A stretch of DNA of 64,000 nt from Toxorhynchites rutilus septentrionalis (lineage: Eukaryota; Arthropoda; Insecta; Diptera; Culicidae), in contig NC_073746.1 of NCBI RefSeq assembly GCF_029784135.1, forward strand, positions 183,401,983-183,465,982, in the 5' to 3' direction. The position numbers and the translations under genes were made by a program. Positions 24,165 through 35,492 of the stretch are shown piece after piece. The notes under the pieces were generated by a model. That model searched no databases. It saw only the letters and a list, made by a program, of their open reading frames with translations, and was not told the DNA's origin. Positions within the stretch are counted from its first letter, which is position 1, and every line of letters begins with the position of its first letter.

Positions 24165-25160
24165 GCAAATATACAGAAGGTGATCTTTTGTCGACGATGA
24201 GTCCGCGCTGTCAGCATTGAGCTTCGTGTGTTCGATTTGTGAAGCGAAAATGATAATGGATTTACAGGTGGAATGAACACACTTTTCAAATTAAAATTGT
24301 GAATGAAAATTACCTTTTCATTGTTAAATGTGTACTCTATATAATAGAGTAACACATTTTTTGCAAGCGGTGAAAAAGTTCTGCTCGAATGTTGGGTTTG
24401 ATAGTTATTTCATTTAATAATTATGCGTTTTAATGAAAATATCACGAAACGTATATGAAAATAGCTAATCTAAGCTCAGTAATATGTGTTTAAGGAAATC
24501 AAATAACATGAATTAAAAATTTTCATTCAAGTTATAACAATTTAAAATTGTTTTCAAGTCTGTCAATCTGATAGAGATCAATTCGTGTCCCCAAATGGAT
24601 GTTGCCACCAGATGTCGGCGCTGGACATTTGTCATCGCGGATCCGTGTTGACGGCATTGAGCTTTGTATTACGAAATGGGGGAGTAGGCATGACAATATG
24701 GGTTTGCAGAAGAAATGAACACACTTTTAAAAATAAAATTATGAATGAATATTATTTTTTACAAATCAAATTTAAAATCACTTTTGCTTGCAAGTAGTGA
24801 AAAAATATCATACAAAAATTGTGTCTAAAGATAATTTTATATTGTAATGGTAAGTTTTGGAGAGAATATCTGAAAATTCATAGAAAATAGTTTAAATTAG
24901 GGTCAGAACAACGTGATTCTAGAAGGTATATAACGCAAAGAAAAAAATTTCATACAAATTTTAGCAATTTAAAACTGCCTCAGGATCGACTAATCTGATA
25001 GAGAATAGTTGGCCTCATACAAACTAATGTCGCATCGAGATGTCGACACCATTCCGCCGTCAACGCGAATTGAGGAACGAATGTTCGGGCGCGTTTACAT
25101 TTTGCTAGGTATCGCATTGTACCAGGGATGCCGGGTGAATTCTTCAAATGTCTTCACAAT
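24165..25160. repeat. Two to three degenerate copies of a Helitron-like body repeat
   Basis: A ~400-bp unit occurs around 24180-24560, again at 24600-24990 and begins again near 25015. Shared phrases include 'gaatgaacacacttt', 'aattgtgtct', 'tctgatagaga' followed by a segment with 'agatgtcg', and 'ttgagctt(c/t)gt'. The same phrases occur at 20.7, 26.7 and 42.2-42.5 kb. A small palindrome lies near 24332-24352 (tactctatataatagagta). No coding potential is seen. Confidence 0.45.
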
Positions 25161-25164
25161 CATA

Positions 25165-27306
25165 GGGGCCGTCCACATACTACGTGGACAACTTTAGGGT
25201 GGGTAGGGGGTAAGAAAATGTCCACGTTTGCCCACGGAGAGGGGGGAGGGGGTATAGACTGAGTCAACGTAAACAGGAAAATTTCTTTTTAAACAACCAC
25301 GTATACATTCAAAATTAAATTAAAAAACACATATTTAAGAATTTCTCTGTATTTATCAATAAACGAATTGAGCTGCCTGAGAGTGCTGCCCAGGTAAACG
25401 TTCATATATTGTTTATCATATCATTGATCCTCTTAAGTGAAATCTGTATGATAAAGGTATCTCACGTGAATGACCAAGCTATTTCCTATGATCGTACTTT
25501 TATAATTACGGGGTATGTATAGATCCTTCTAGACCAAAACTATAAAAATTAAACGATTCCATAATGGTTGAGATTTGATGACATACGTGAATGATTTTTA
25601 ATCAAATATAATTTTCTATACATTTTGTAATATCTAGAGAACAGTTAGTCTTAGGATAATAATGTCTGTATAATTTTTCATACAGAATTGCGTGTAAAAT
25701 CGTTTTTCCATAGTATTTTCATTTCATTAATTTCTAGGAATGAATATTTACATTTACATGAGATTATCCTTTATCCAGCCAGTGTTCTGATAAAAATATA
25801 CATGCAATTAGGTAGCTGATTCGGAATGTTTTAGGAGGTGATAGAGGATATTGTTGAACTCTTGGGCCTAATTTTATGTCTTGAACTGACTCTCATTTAG
25901 AAAGCACGCTACTTAGAACAATTATACTGTTCATTCGAAAGATAAAAAAAATTTGCGTAGAATGCTGTTCAGACACTCAATGCAGAATGGTCAATAAGCA
26001 GCCGAAAAAATATAAATATTGAAAATATTTTTAATAAGCTATTGATTCTCTCCGAAAATTCACCGAACTATTGCGGAAAAGGTTTCGTATTACGCTGGCG
26101 ACTAAAAGTGTGTAAATGAACCGACATTTCCTGTGACCGATCGTATTCCGCAGTGGGCAAAGAACTACACTCGACAAAAAAATGGAGGAGCAAAATGCGG
26201 CATCGAATGTTTTGAGTGATTTTTGAAACGTTGTAACTCTGTTATAAAATAATGCATTCGTCAAAGCAACAACTGGACCTTGAATAAAACATTTTCAAGC
26301 TTGCGATGGGCAGATTTGACTATCGATTTGCTGTGTGTTCATTATTTTATGAAATATTCTAAACTCAAAATTAAAGGAGAATTTTTCAATCGATAGAGAA
26401 TACCTCTGTAGTAAATATTTTTACTGAAACTTTCTTTGAATCAAATGGAAGCGAAATAATCAGGTTGATTGAATTGTTATTGGGAATACATTTTCAAAAT
26501 CTATAGAAGATTTGAAAGCAAACCAAAAACGCTTTATCTTTTCTTGAAATTCTTTTTAATTGATAAAAAAAATAATCTATGTATATAAAATTGTTCTATT
26601 CGTTTTTTGTGCGCTACAAAAACTCGAAAAATTCGGCACTGATGGATTATGACGAAATACACAATCCACTTCAATAATTGTTGTTGCTACTGCCAACTTC
26701 ACAGGAAGCATTATGATTTCCAGATGGAATGAGTACACCTCTGAAACAAAGCTGTGAACCTTCTAGCATTGAATATTGTGAATATAATGAATATTCGTGA
26801 TAGCAACACATTTTCAGTGTTTAAAAATCGTGAACTTAAATTGTATCTGATAATGATTTCAAATCCGTTCATTTTTATTCGATTGGTATTGCTCAAGAAA
26901 TGTTTTCAGAATTGTGTAATTTATATTCGGATGCGAATTGTGCAACTTTTGTACTTTCCGTGTTGGCAAACGAGATAGGCTTTATAACCTCGCAGATAAT
27001 TGAAAAACAAAGTATTACAAGTATTGCTTTGTTTTGCTACTAATCTCTCTGTAAAAAAACTTCAATGTGCCCCAACAAAGCGTGCCAGGGTACAGCTAGT
27101 AAAATTTGAAACAAAATAAACTTAAATAGAATTAAAATTTATTTTATGCGTAATCATGTCATTTCTTAAATTATTCAAAAAAATAAGGAAAAATGTTCAC
27201 GTGGACAACAGGGGGAGGAGTATGAAAATGTCCACGCTTGTCCACGGAGGGGAGGGGGGAGTATAAAATCGCGCTTTTTCTGTCCACGTGGTATGTGGAC
27301 AGCCCC
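25165..27306. mobile_element. TIR transposon (non-autonomous), GGGGCCGTCCACAT ends
   Basis: The left end (GGGGCCGTCCACATACTACG, 25165 onward) and the reverse complement of the right end (GGGGCTGTCCACATACCACG, ending 27306) form TIRs of about 26 bp. 'ata' flanks both sides and may be a 3-bp target duplication. Just inside both ends are G-rich tracts with 'aaaatgtccacg(t/c)ttg(c/t)ccacgg' that are repeated rather than inverted. No transposase is seen over 2.1 kb. Around 26600-27100 it contains a Helitron-like fragment ending ctacaG-CTAGT-type (CTAG at 27096). A partial copy of the G-rich interior is at about 28597-28660. Confidence 0.65.
26640..27100 (+). mobile_element. Helitron-like fragment inside the TIR transposon
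   Basis: The end 'gtgccagggtacagCTAG|T' (T at 27100) has the CTRR|T form, and the upstream body shares phrases with the repeats at 24.2-25.0 kb (for example a 'ttcagaattgtgtaa' region and 'gtgaacttaaattgtatctg'). Its tail differs from the copies ending at 1060 and 20969, so it is a different subfamily. The 5' end is not defined. Confidence 0.4.
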
Positions 27307-27373
27307 ATATCGGAGGAAACTGAAATTCATAGTTTACTTCTGAACAAAGTTTATTCTAATTGGTATTGTTATA

Positions 27374-28278
27374 CACTGCGTTTCACAACTAAAGAACCAC
27401 TTATTTTTTCTGAATTTCCAGAGTTCAGTATAGTTCTGAATCACTGGAATTTAATTTTTTTTATTATTTGAACACAACAATAAAGTTCGAATGGCCAGTC
27501 TTTTAAATGAAGATAGTTGTTATATCCTACACTATATACTTCGATTCAACCGACTTCTTACATATCTCGCGTAACTTTTGAAAAGGTCCTATGTAACAAA
27601 TGTAAACAAATCGAGTTAATGGATGCACGCTATTAGTTTTCAATCATTGAATGTATTACAAAAACAATCGTTCAGGTATCTATCTTCTTCATCTTTTTGT
27701 CACCGATACAAAAAATATCCAATGTACAGATTCGAATTTTAAGCACCCGGCTGTTACTTCGGACGCCACTTTCCTCCGACGGCCGAAACGTCCGAAGTAA
27801 CAAAGCAGTCAATACAACTCGCAGTTGTACTTCGGTCGTTTTGGAATTTGTTTCTTACAGGTGTTGTTATCGATTTCAGTGCAATTCAACGAGTGATAAC
27901 AATAATAATCAGTCTTTAGAACGAAATGCTGATATTTGGATTGTTGTTTATTAGTTAGTTTCAATTTTTTATAGTGCAACGTAATATGTCCAATGTGCAA
28001 ACGCGGGTAGTCAAAACGTCCAATGTAACATTTTTCGCTCCGAGGCTTCAACCTTAATCTCAAATCACGGAACAATAGTTACGATTGGTTTTACGGAGTT
28101 ATTCTTGACAGCTAGTGGTGAAAACATTGGTAAAGATTGATAGCTTTTAAGACAATTCGCGAAATAATGTTCGGGTCTTCAACTACGTTTTTCTCGAGTT
28201 GGCGAAAATGTTACATTGGACCTTTTCAAAAGTTACGCGAGATATCTCTGGAAACCCAAAAAATCGTGAAACGCAGTG
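27374..28278. mobile_element. MITE with CACTGCGTTTCAC TIRs and TA target duplication
   Basis: Perfect 13-bp TIRs (CACTGCGTTTCAC) begin at 27374 and end at 28278, flanked on each side by TA. Sub-terminal inverted segments are also conserved: about 27552-27600 (ctcgcgtaacttttgaaaag...) pairs with about 28210-28255. Between them is an inner hairpin with 14-bp arms (tgttacttcggacg, about 27751-27804). TA duplication with CAC-type ends suits the Tc1/mariner superfamily. No transposase is present in 905 bp, so it is non-autonomous. Confidence 0.8.
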
Positions 28279-29910
28279 TATAGCGCATTTCATTAAACTT
28301 AGCTTGAGGTTTTGAAGTTTATTTCTAAAAATATCAACAAAGAATATATTGCGCAACTGCGAAATAAATTTTATAAGTTTGGTAATGATAATTAGCTTGA
28401 CAAACTAGCTCAACTGTGAACTGTGATAACTCAATTTGTTTATTTCAGCCATATCTATAAAACTTATTAAATAAAACTTATCGTAACCGGAAAATTTCCG
28501 ATTTGTGAAGTGGTCGTTTGAAAGATCTACGTTAATCTATTGTATAGTATAGGCCCAAAATAATAAAAATACAATTTCGCATACATTCGATACAATATGA
28601 AAATGTCCATGCTTGTCCACGGTGAGGGGAGAGGGGGTATAGGTAATGTCCACGTAGACACGTAAAATGATTATTTTTATTAATACATTCACATCTTTTC
28701 AATTTTTTTTTTTTTTTCAAGTGTACCTACTTCGAGAACTTCTTATTTATCAATTGAACAATAAACACAATAAACACAGTCTAGTGGCACTGCCTATCTA
28801 AGTTACTGTGCTTGGAAAAAAGCCCACATCTCAGCTGTCGATGCGAACCATAACTGCTGTCAGTGGGGAACATAAATCTATTTTACCAGTGCATTTGATA
28901 TTATGCTGCTCGAGAGAATGGAATATAAAATATGGTGCGTTATCACGGGGATGGTAAGGGGGTATACTAGTCTAGAAATTTGGAACCAGTTGTTTTTCAA
29001 ACTGCTGCATTTTGGCTAGACACCTTTTTTTCGCCTTCCCGATCTAACCATTTTTTTTTTCTAATTAAGAATCTATTGATTCTTTGTTTCAGTTAACCAA
29101 GAGCTCTGAAATCGTGTACGCACTGGTTTTTCTGAATCCTCCCCAATTCGAACACTTGTAATTTTTTTTGACATGGGACTACGTTTAACCGGAATATATG
29201 GGGGTCAAATGAAAACCTAACTACAGAACATGCAGGAAAAAATGAAAGTTTTCGAATGCTTATAACCCGAACATTTCTTAATAGATCGGAAAGGTGTTTG
29301 CATGAAATGATTGGAAATATTTCTACGCATCTATCACAATGAATAAAATGTTAATTTTCGTGAGATAAACAATTGAATAATTGTTAAATGTCAAGCGATA
29401 TCTAAACGCCCTAACGACCACGTTTTTATTGGGCCGCAAGCTGTGAGTATTTTTGTACCCGCTTGTCGATGTGCAGATCGGAATATATTTCCCTAACACC
29501 TACTTCTAAACTGAGGAGCCTGGGAAAATCGTCATTTCAGATACTAGAGACGAATGAACTTTCTAGTTTAAAGCTTCTATAGCATAAAAAATAAAAGTTG
29601 AAGTTGTTGATTCATGTATGCCGGAGGTACTTCTGTACCCGCATGGTTTTCGCCCTCCGGAATGTATTTTTCTAACACGGACTACAAAAGCAGGTACGAA
29701 CACAACGCTTTGGCTCGGTTATTCAACACTGCGTTGGAAGATATGCTTTCTTATCTTCTGCTCACTGAATTTCTACGCATACCGTTTGATGATTAAGCAA
29801 AATGCTGATAACCATTTGCTGCCAACGGCAGTTACACGTCAACCTTGCGATTATATCTTAGATATAACCCACCCATTTTTTGTTGTTAAAAATCGTCTCT
29901 CTGGATCTCT
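28279..29910. other. Unassigned AT-rich stretch with repeat fragments
   Basis: At 28597-28660 is a partial copy of the G-rich interior of the 25.2-27.3 kb TIR element. At 29548-29590 'cgaatgaact...gtttaaagc' resembles the tail at 50419-50455, followed by an A-rich end, suggesting a retroposon 3' end. Segments 29430-29520 and 29600-29680 share 'tgtacccgc' and 'cggaat(a/g)tatttt(c/t)c' spacing, a weak duplication. No gene is supported. Confidence 0.35.
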
Positions 29911-30178
29911 TCAAATTGTATGAAACGTCGAGATCTACTGTAATCTCGAAATTATTTATTTTTTGTTCAAAAATCGACTCTCTGGGATTTTCGTTTTTTC
30001 GAAATACAAGGTAAAATGTATGGTTTAGAGTGCCAATGGATATTTTCATATCAAATTTTCATATGAGACTTCCTGCAAAATGTTTGTTCGGACGATACCG
30101 AAAAAAGAGAACCAAATTTTGAACAAAAATTTGTTTTCGAGATGATAGTAGGTCTCGACGTTTAATGCAATTTGAAGA
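29911..30178. repeat. Foldback: ~66-bp inverted repeat arms
   Basis: The left arm 29911-29976 (tcttcaaattgtatgaaacg, then tcgagatctactgtaatctc) pairs with the right arm at about 30112-30177 read in reverse complement, with few mismatches. The spacer is about 135 bp. The arms begin in unique-looking sequence on both sides. A foldback MITE is the simplest reading. Immediately left, 'ccttgcgattata...agatataacccac' also occurs just outside the TIR element at 48847. Confidence 0.6.
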
Positions 30179-30750
30179 CATTTGGCTGACCGTGGCTGGA
30201 TTCTTCCTCTTTGACGGCAATCGACAGGCCCAGGACGATACCGGAGTGACACTGCCAAGAGGAGCCCTCCTTTATGGTTATGGCCAACCTGGCCAGAGGG
30301 TGATCCTTCACGCTGGTCCTTTACGGTTAGGCGTAGTGGTGGTCCACTAGGCCTAATGGTGTGTGTCGTCGAGGAAACCATCTCCGAACTATTCGACCGT
30401 ACTCTTGGACAAACATCCGTTACATACCACGCCTGAATCCAAAAAGACTCCGCTTCTGATGGCGGATTCTTCCTTGAGCCTTTTTATTTCATTTTTAGTG
30501 GTATAGCGCCCATTTTATCAATCCACTGTCGCTAACTCTCTCTCGCAATCCTTGCTGCATGCCGTTCCGACTTGCCACTATTTTCGCCCGATTTACAAAA
30601 TATAACACACAACAATTTCGTTTGTTTAAATTCAAATCTGTTAAGTATCCGAAATTGAAAACGGTTGCACGAGTACACCCTACTTAACAAAAATGATTCC
30701 CTATTAAACAATTATACAAAAAAGTGACAATATTTAAAGAAAACATAATA
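30179..30750. other. Unassigned stretch
   Basis: Open frames on both strands overlap at 30046-30381, but neither has a recognisable motif. I see no gene, RNA or repeat boundary I can support. Confidence 0.3.
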
Positions 30751-31634
30751 AGGTAAATGATTTTGGTTTGTCCAGTCGAAAATATGATCATGGTTTGTCC
30801 ACTTTTTTGAATGCTCTAATTCAGCGCTCCTGTGTCAAATAAGGTATTAGAATGTTTCAAAACATATAAATAAAATTGTCTTTTCCATTATTTACAGTAG
30901 TTTTATAGAATATTTTTATGGAATCACATATTTTAAAGGATTATTAAAAACACCTTCTATTTGTGTCAATGCGCCCCTCATTCGAGCTAACTTTTCATCG
31001 ATCACCAGATGATTATTTCGCACGTATTCAGACCTTTTCTGGATTATAACACCTACAAATATTGTGAGCATCATGCTTGCACACCATTTGTATCAGATTT
31101 ACATAGCTAAACCATTAAGTTAACGCAGTTTGATGAACTCAATTCTGATCATGAATTGTCCAATTCAATGATGTTATTTTGTCCACATGATTTCTATGGC
31201 AACCGCTTGGCGCGCTGCAGTTTGTTTATTGTGTCCTTCGCGGATAGCAGAAATAAAGTTTCTCTGTGTTGAGTCTGTTGAGGGTAACACTTTTAAAATG
31301 CCCAAGAGAAGGTAATATTATGAAGAAAGCCTAAATTATGAATGGATCAATATGATGACAGTAAACCCAAGCAATGATAAATGCAACATCTACTTGTGAA
31401 TTCGAATGTTTTCATTCAAAAATGGTGATTTCTAAAACCGGACAAACCATGATCATTTTTTGGGCAAACCATGATCAGAGGTGGTCAAACCATGATCATA
31501 ATTCCTCTTTAAGGAAAATAGTTAAAGAACATAAAAAAATGAATAATTTCAACACTTTATGGAAGAAAAATCGATTTGCATTTACTAGATGCGTAAAAAC
31601 ACCCCAAATCGGACAAACCAAGATCATTTACCCT
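30751..31634. mobile_element. MITE-like TIR element with GGTTTGTCC ends
   Basis: The left end aggtaaatgattttggtttg at 30751 mirrors the right end, whose reverse complement is agggtaaatgatcttggttt (ending 31634). The TIRs are about 24 bp with two differences. Sub-terminal 'accatgatcat' motifs occur near both ends: one about 30790 in one orientation, and three between 31440 and 31500 in the other. No coding sequence is seen in 884 bp and no clear target duplication was found. Confidence 0.65.
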
Positions 31635-31856
31635 ATTTAATAAAAAAAACAACATTATTGTAACAAACGGTACACTGTCCCATTTATAAAATAGTGAGAG
31701 TTTCCATGTAATAACGACTGTGCACAACGCTATAAACCACCTCATTCACTATAAACTGAGGAAATCTGGACGATTTCACCGTCTATGTAACAAACACAAA
31801 CTTTTAAAATTTATTTTTTAATCGCTGAAAATAGACATTGGAAGTAGCGCATAACC

Positions 31857-33560
31857 ATGTCGCTAACAAACCCAGCAGATTTGGCTGACTCATCTAATCA
31901 CCAATGTTTTATCTGTAATCTACTGGACAATGCCGATAGAAAATTGATCCAATGCGATTGGTACCATTTCATGTGTGTCGGTGTCAACGATGGCATCGAA
32001 AACGATGATCGAAGTTTCGTGTGCAAGGCTTGTACTGCTCTACACCCCGGCTCGGGAGATTCAAAATCCGCTAGTTCTCGTGAGGCCCGATTGCAGCTAG
32101 GCATGCAGCGTTTGGTAGGGGAAAAGCAACTACAGGAACGATTGCAAGACGAAAGGAGAAGCAGGACAGGGAGATGCAGGAAATGACACTTGGATAAAGA
32201 AAGGAAGGATAAAACTATTACAGCGAAGATTGCTTTCGAGAAAGAATTCATCAAGGAGTGGTATAATCTTCTCCACAATCAGCTGGATGAAGAATGAGCG
32301 CCCTGAGCGCCAATACTGGATGTATTTCTACTGGGCTCGGAGGTATCCATATACCCACAGCGATGACTACCCCAGCGGATAGAAGCAGCACAGTGCAACA
32401 AACATCTACAGCTAGTGTGCCTAACAGTTCTCTGATTTCACATGTGAAGCTTTTGGCATCCGCAACATCGCAACAAATGTCTACACAACCACATTTTTCC
32501 AGTCAGCCACCAATATTAGCAACCGTGATGCAATGGAACCAAGGTAGACCGATAACAACGCCATTTGAGATGAATCCATCAACTACAACGAATGCCTACA
32601 ATATGTTCTTCATTGCACCAACGACATCAACCACTCTGTCGTTAACATTATTGCCACCAAACGTCCAGGTTCCATCGAACTTATAATATACTGTAGCACT
32701 ACCATCAATTCCGTTTCAACCACAACAAGCAACGTTAACACCACATGCAGTTGCGGTATATTCGGAAGCGAACTGTGAACAAAATAGAATTCCAGGATAT
32801 GTATTTGTTTCGCAACCAGTATCATCGGGTTCGATGATTAACCATCCTGGAGTAACCATCAATCCCCTAATAGACTTTACGGTGCAGCAACAATCGTCAG
32901 AGACATTCAGAGGAACAACTGCTCACCAATTAGCTGCCCGTCAGGTGGTTCCAAAAGATCTTCGATCGTTCGGGGGAAATCCGGCAGAATGGCCATTGTT
33001 CTGGAGTAGTTTTGAGAAGTCGTCACAAATGTGTGGATACACGAACGTTGAAAATCTTTTGAGACTAAAGCGTTGTTTGAAGGGTGAAGCAAGAAAAGCG
33101 GTTAGCAATTTTCTATTGCACCCATCAAACGTAGGAAAAATCATTTCATCTCTCCGTATGCTGTACGGACGACAAGACGCAATACTTGGTAAATTACTGA
33201 ATGATATTCGAAACATCCCCACACCCAAACCGGAGAACCTTGAGCCTGAAGTTTTGGATTGGTAGTATGCAACCTTTATGCACATTTGGTATACTTCCCT
33301 GGGCATAAACCGAAGGAATGTTACATTTTCAAAGAAAATAATTTAGTAGATCGTTGAAAAGGAAAGCACATTTGTGTAAAATATGATTGTATCCACACGA
33401 TAAATGGCCGTGTAAAGCCTCAGTGTGCGGATCTGATGGTTGTCAAGAATACCATCACAGGTTCCTACAGCCGGGGAATCCATATAAAGCTGAGCATCCC
33501 AATCGTATAAACTCAGTGGTAGTTAACGAATTGGGCAAACTCGCACGTGCTGAAGGGACT
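31857..33560 (+). pseudogene. BEL-type gag relic (PHD finger, DUF1759-type region, zinc-knuckle end)
   Basis: The frame 31857-32186 starts with a PHD-like finger (CFICNLLDNADRKLIQC, then CVGV...FVCKAC) followed by a Gln/Arg-rich coiled coil. After a stop and frame change, 32294-32686 and 32834-33265 (one frame broken by a TAA at 32684) give a Ser/Thr-rich linker and the gag landmark 'HQLAARQVVPKDLRSFGGNP' (about residue 32 of the last frame). Around 33387-33480 a 'CGSDGCQEYHHRF' motif is the end of a zinc-knuckle region. No pol follows before the TIR element at 33767. It is the same lineage as BEL-A gag, on the opposite strand and more decayed. Confidence 0.75.
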
Positions 33561-34650
33561 TCGAGCAACACGGGTGGGTATGTGCACAACGCTATGAAGC
33601 CCCTCTTTACTACAAACGTCCCCACATTCCGTTTTGCCTGCCAAGATCGGGTCGATGAAATGTCAACAATCGACCTCAAATGCTGCCACCTTGCAATCGA
33701 TTTATCGACCTTTTATATGTATTCATCGAACAACTTGACGTTCAATGAACTCTTTTTTAGAACTTAGGGCGATTACACATTATCCGGTTTCAGCCGGACC
33801 GGTTTCAAAAAGCGCCGCTGGGTTTGGACGGATAACCGGATAACAATGTGAAGAGACCTCGCGCTACACAAAACCGTACATCTTTCACATACACATACAT
33901 GCATTTGTTTATACAGTGGTTTGACAGCCCAATTGTTCTTGTTGCCTGTGGTATAACTGCACCGAGCTGGTCGAGCCCGTGTTTATTGAATTCCTACTAT
34001 TGTTTATGAGCAGCTGATTAGGGCATTCACCCTCTCATGATGTGCCTTTTGAGGGTGATTTTGGGATGGGTTATGAACAAGATTGCATATGGAATATCTT
34101 GGAACCACAGCTGCTGCGGCAACTACGAGCCTGCTCAAATTTGCGACCCTTGGAAAGTACATACGACCCATTTCAGAATACGTTCGCAAACCTTTTCCGT
34201 AATTCGCAGAGCACAAATTTTCATCTTAGGCGCATATGGTTCTACAACGGTTTCCACAACGACGGCAATGTAAATTTGCAATGAACATGAAAAACTTATT
34301 GGACAAAAAAATTGGCCGTCATCAACAGTATTACAAAAACTAACTTTTGTCCAGTTACTGTGTATGATTTATTCCACACGCTCTGTTGCCACATATTTTT
34401 TCAACAGCCTCGAGAACACGGTTAGATAAAAGTGTACAATCTTATGAACCAATAATAATAACATTCCGTAACAAGCTAGGGGAACTACTTATTTATATGT
34501 ATTATGTGTTTTCTTCCTGTAATTATCTTGAAATTTGCAAAAAATCATTCTAGAGTGTTTTTTTTTATTTCACCATTGCATTATCTTTGCGATTCAAATT
34601 ACATCATACTTTTTCTTCAAATACTATCTCATTGCTGCTTCCGCAGATCC
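33561..34650. other. Gag-relic flank and left interior of the TTA-flanked TIR element
   Basis: From 33767 the sequence lies within the TIR element described separately. A plus frame at 34042-34284 has no recognisable family. No gene is supported. Confidence 0.3.
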
Positions 34651-34654
34651 TTGT

Positions 34655-35245
34655 TCAGAACACACTCAGCCGCAATTCATCGAGCATCAATGCACGGCTA
34701 TTAATACGCGGATCCTGGACGAAGAATGACCGAATCAGATATGCCAACAGCTGGGTGATTTCGTTCTGACAGAGCCGATGCTTCAGCGTCGGGCAGGGGA
34801 ACATCTTGATCACCGAGCACAGATCGGACAGTTCGGGTTTAAGTTTTTCGAGCCGAGTCGCGGCCACCTTATCGTCGATCGTGTTCCAGGTCAGGTCGAA
34901 CTGTATGGTATACCAAATGGGAACACTAGATGAGAGAACTATTTTGGTGTGTTCAAATTAACAAAAACTCACCTTCACATTCAGCTGGATGAAGTCACTC
35001 AAAATCTATCCCTTGATGAATCAGTTGAACATTTGTTTCACATCCTCGAACTCTTTCGGTAGCAATTTCAAATGAGGAAAGTTGCTGTGAGCTAAACAAA
35101 AACAGAAGTTAATTTAAGAGCTCGATTAAATTGTCAGAAGACACTATACACCGTTGAACACAATCCATGGCAAAACACTCCATGACGACCTCGTGCGCCT
35201 GTGATCATTGCTTCGCTTTGAGCAGAAACTTTTATCACTGAAATT
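34655..35245 (-). pseudogene. Decayed intron-containing host gene fragment of unknown identity
   Basis: Three exon-like blocks on the minus strand keep splice signals. One is about 35245-35150 (acceptor ctgcag, containing 'AHEVVMECFAMDCV' in one frame), one is 35084-34973 (acceptor cacag, donor AAG|gtgagt), and one is 34900-34655 (acceptor acag, ending in a stop). The middle block reads 'NFPHLKLLPKEFEDVKQMFN', then two in-frame stops (TGA, TAG), then 'ILSDFIQLNVK'. The last reads 'FDLTWNTIDDKV...' and continues into an 80-residue helical-looking segment. Retained introns mean it is not a processed copy. I do not recognise the family. The stops and a frame conflict in the first block argue for a pseudogene. 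Confidence 0.5.
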
Positions 35246-35492
35246 TTCCACTGCAGCTAAATAAAGAAGCGAAATAAAAATTTCAGTGTCCATACCAATT
35301 GCAAATTCTGCTTGATTTCAAAATCAACAAACAAACGTCAAACGACACACACATACTAATATATGGGGCGAAAAATTGCCTGAATTGTACTAATACTAAC
35401 AGACATGAAAAACAACTGTCAATTCGCGTGGAGCTTCGTGCTCCGCTTTTGGGAAATGATAGTAATAATTGATTTTCGGGTGCAGTTAACAC

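Noticed and set aside
30046..30381. 111-codon minus-strand frame and 61-codon plus-strand frame
   Set aside because: They overlap on opposite strands; I found no motif and no splice or start support.
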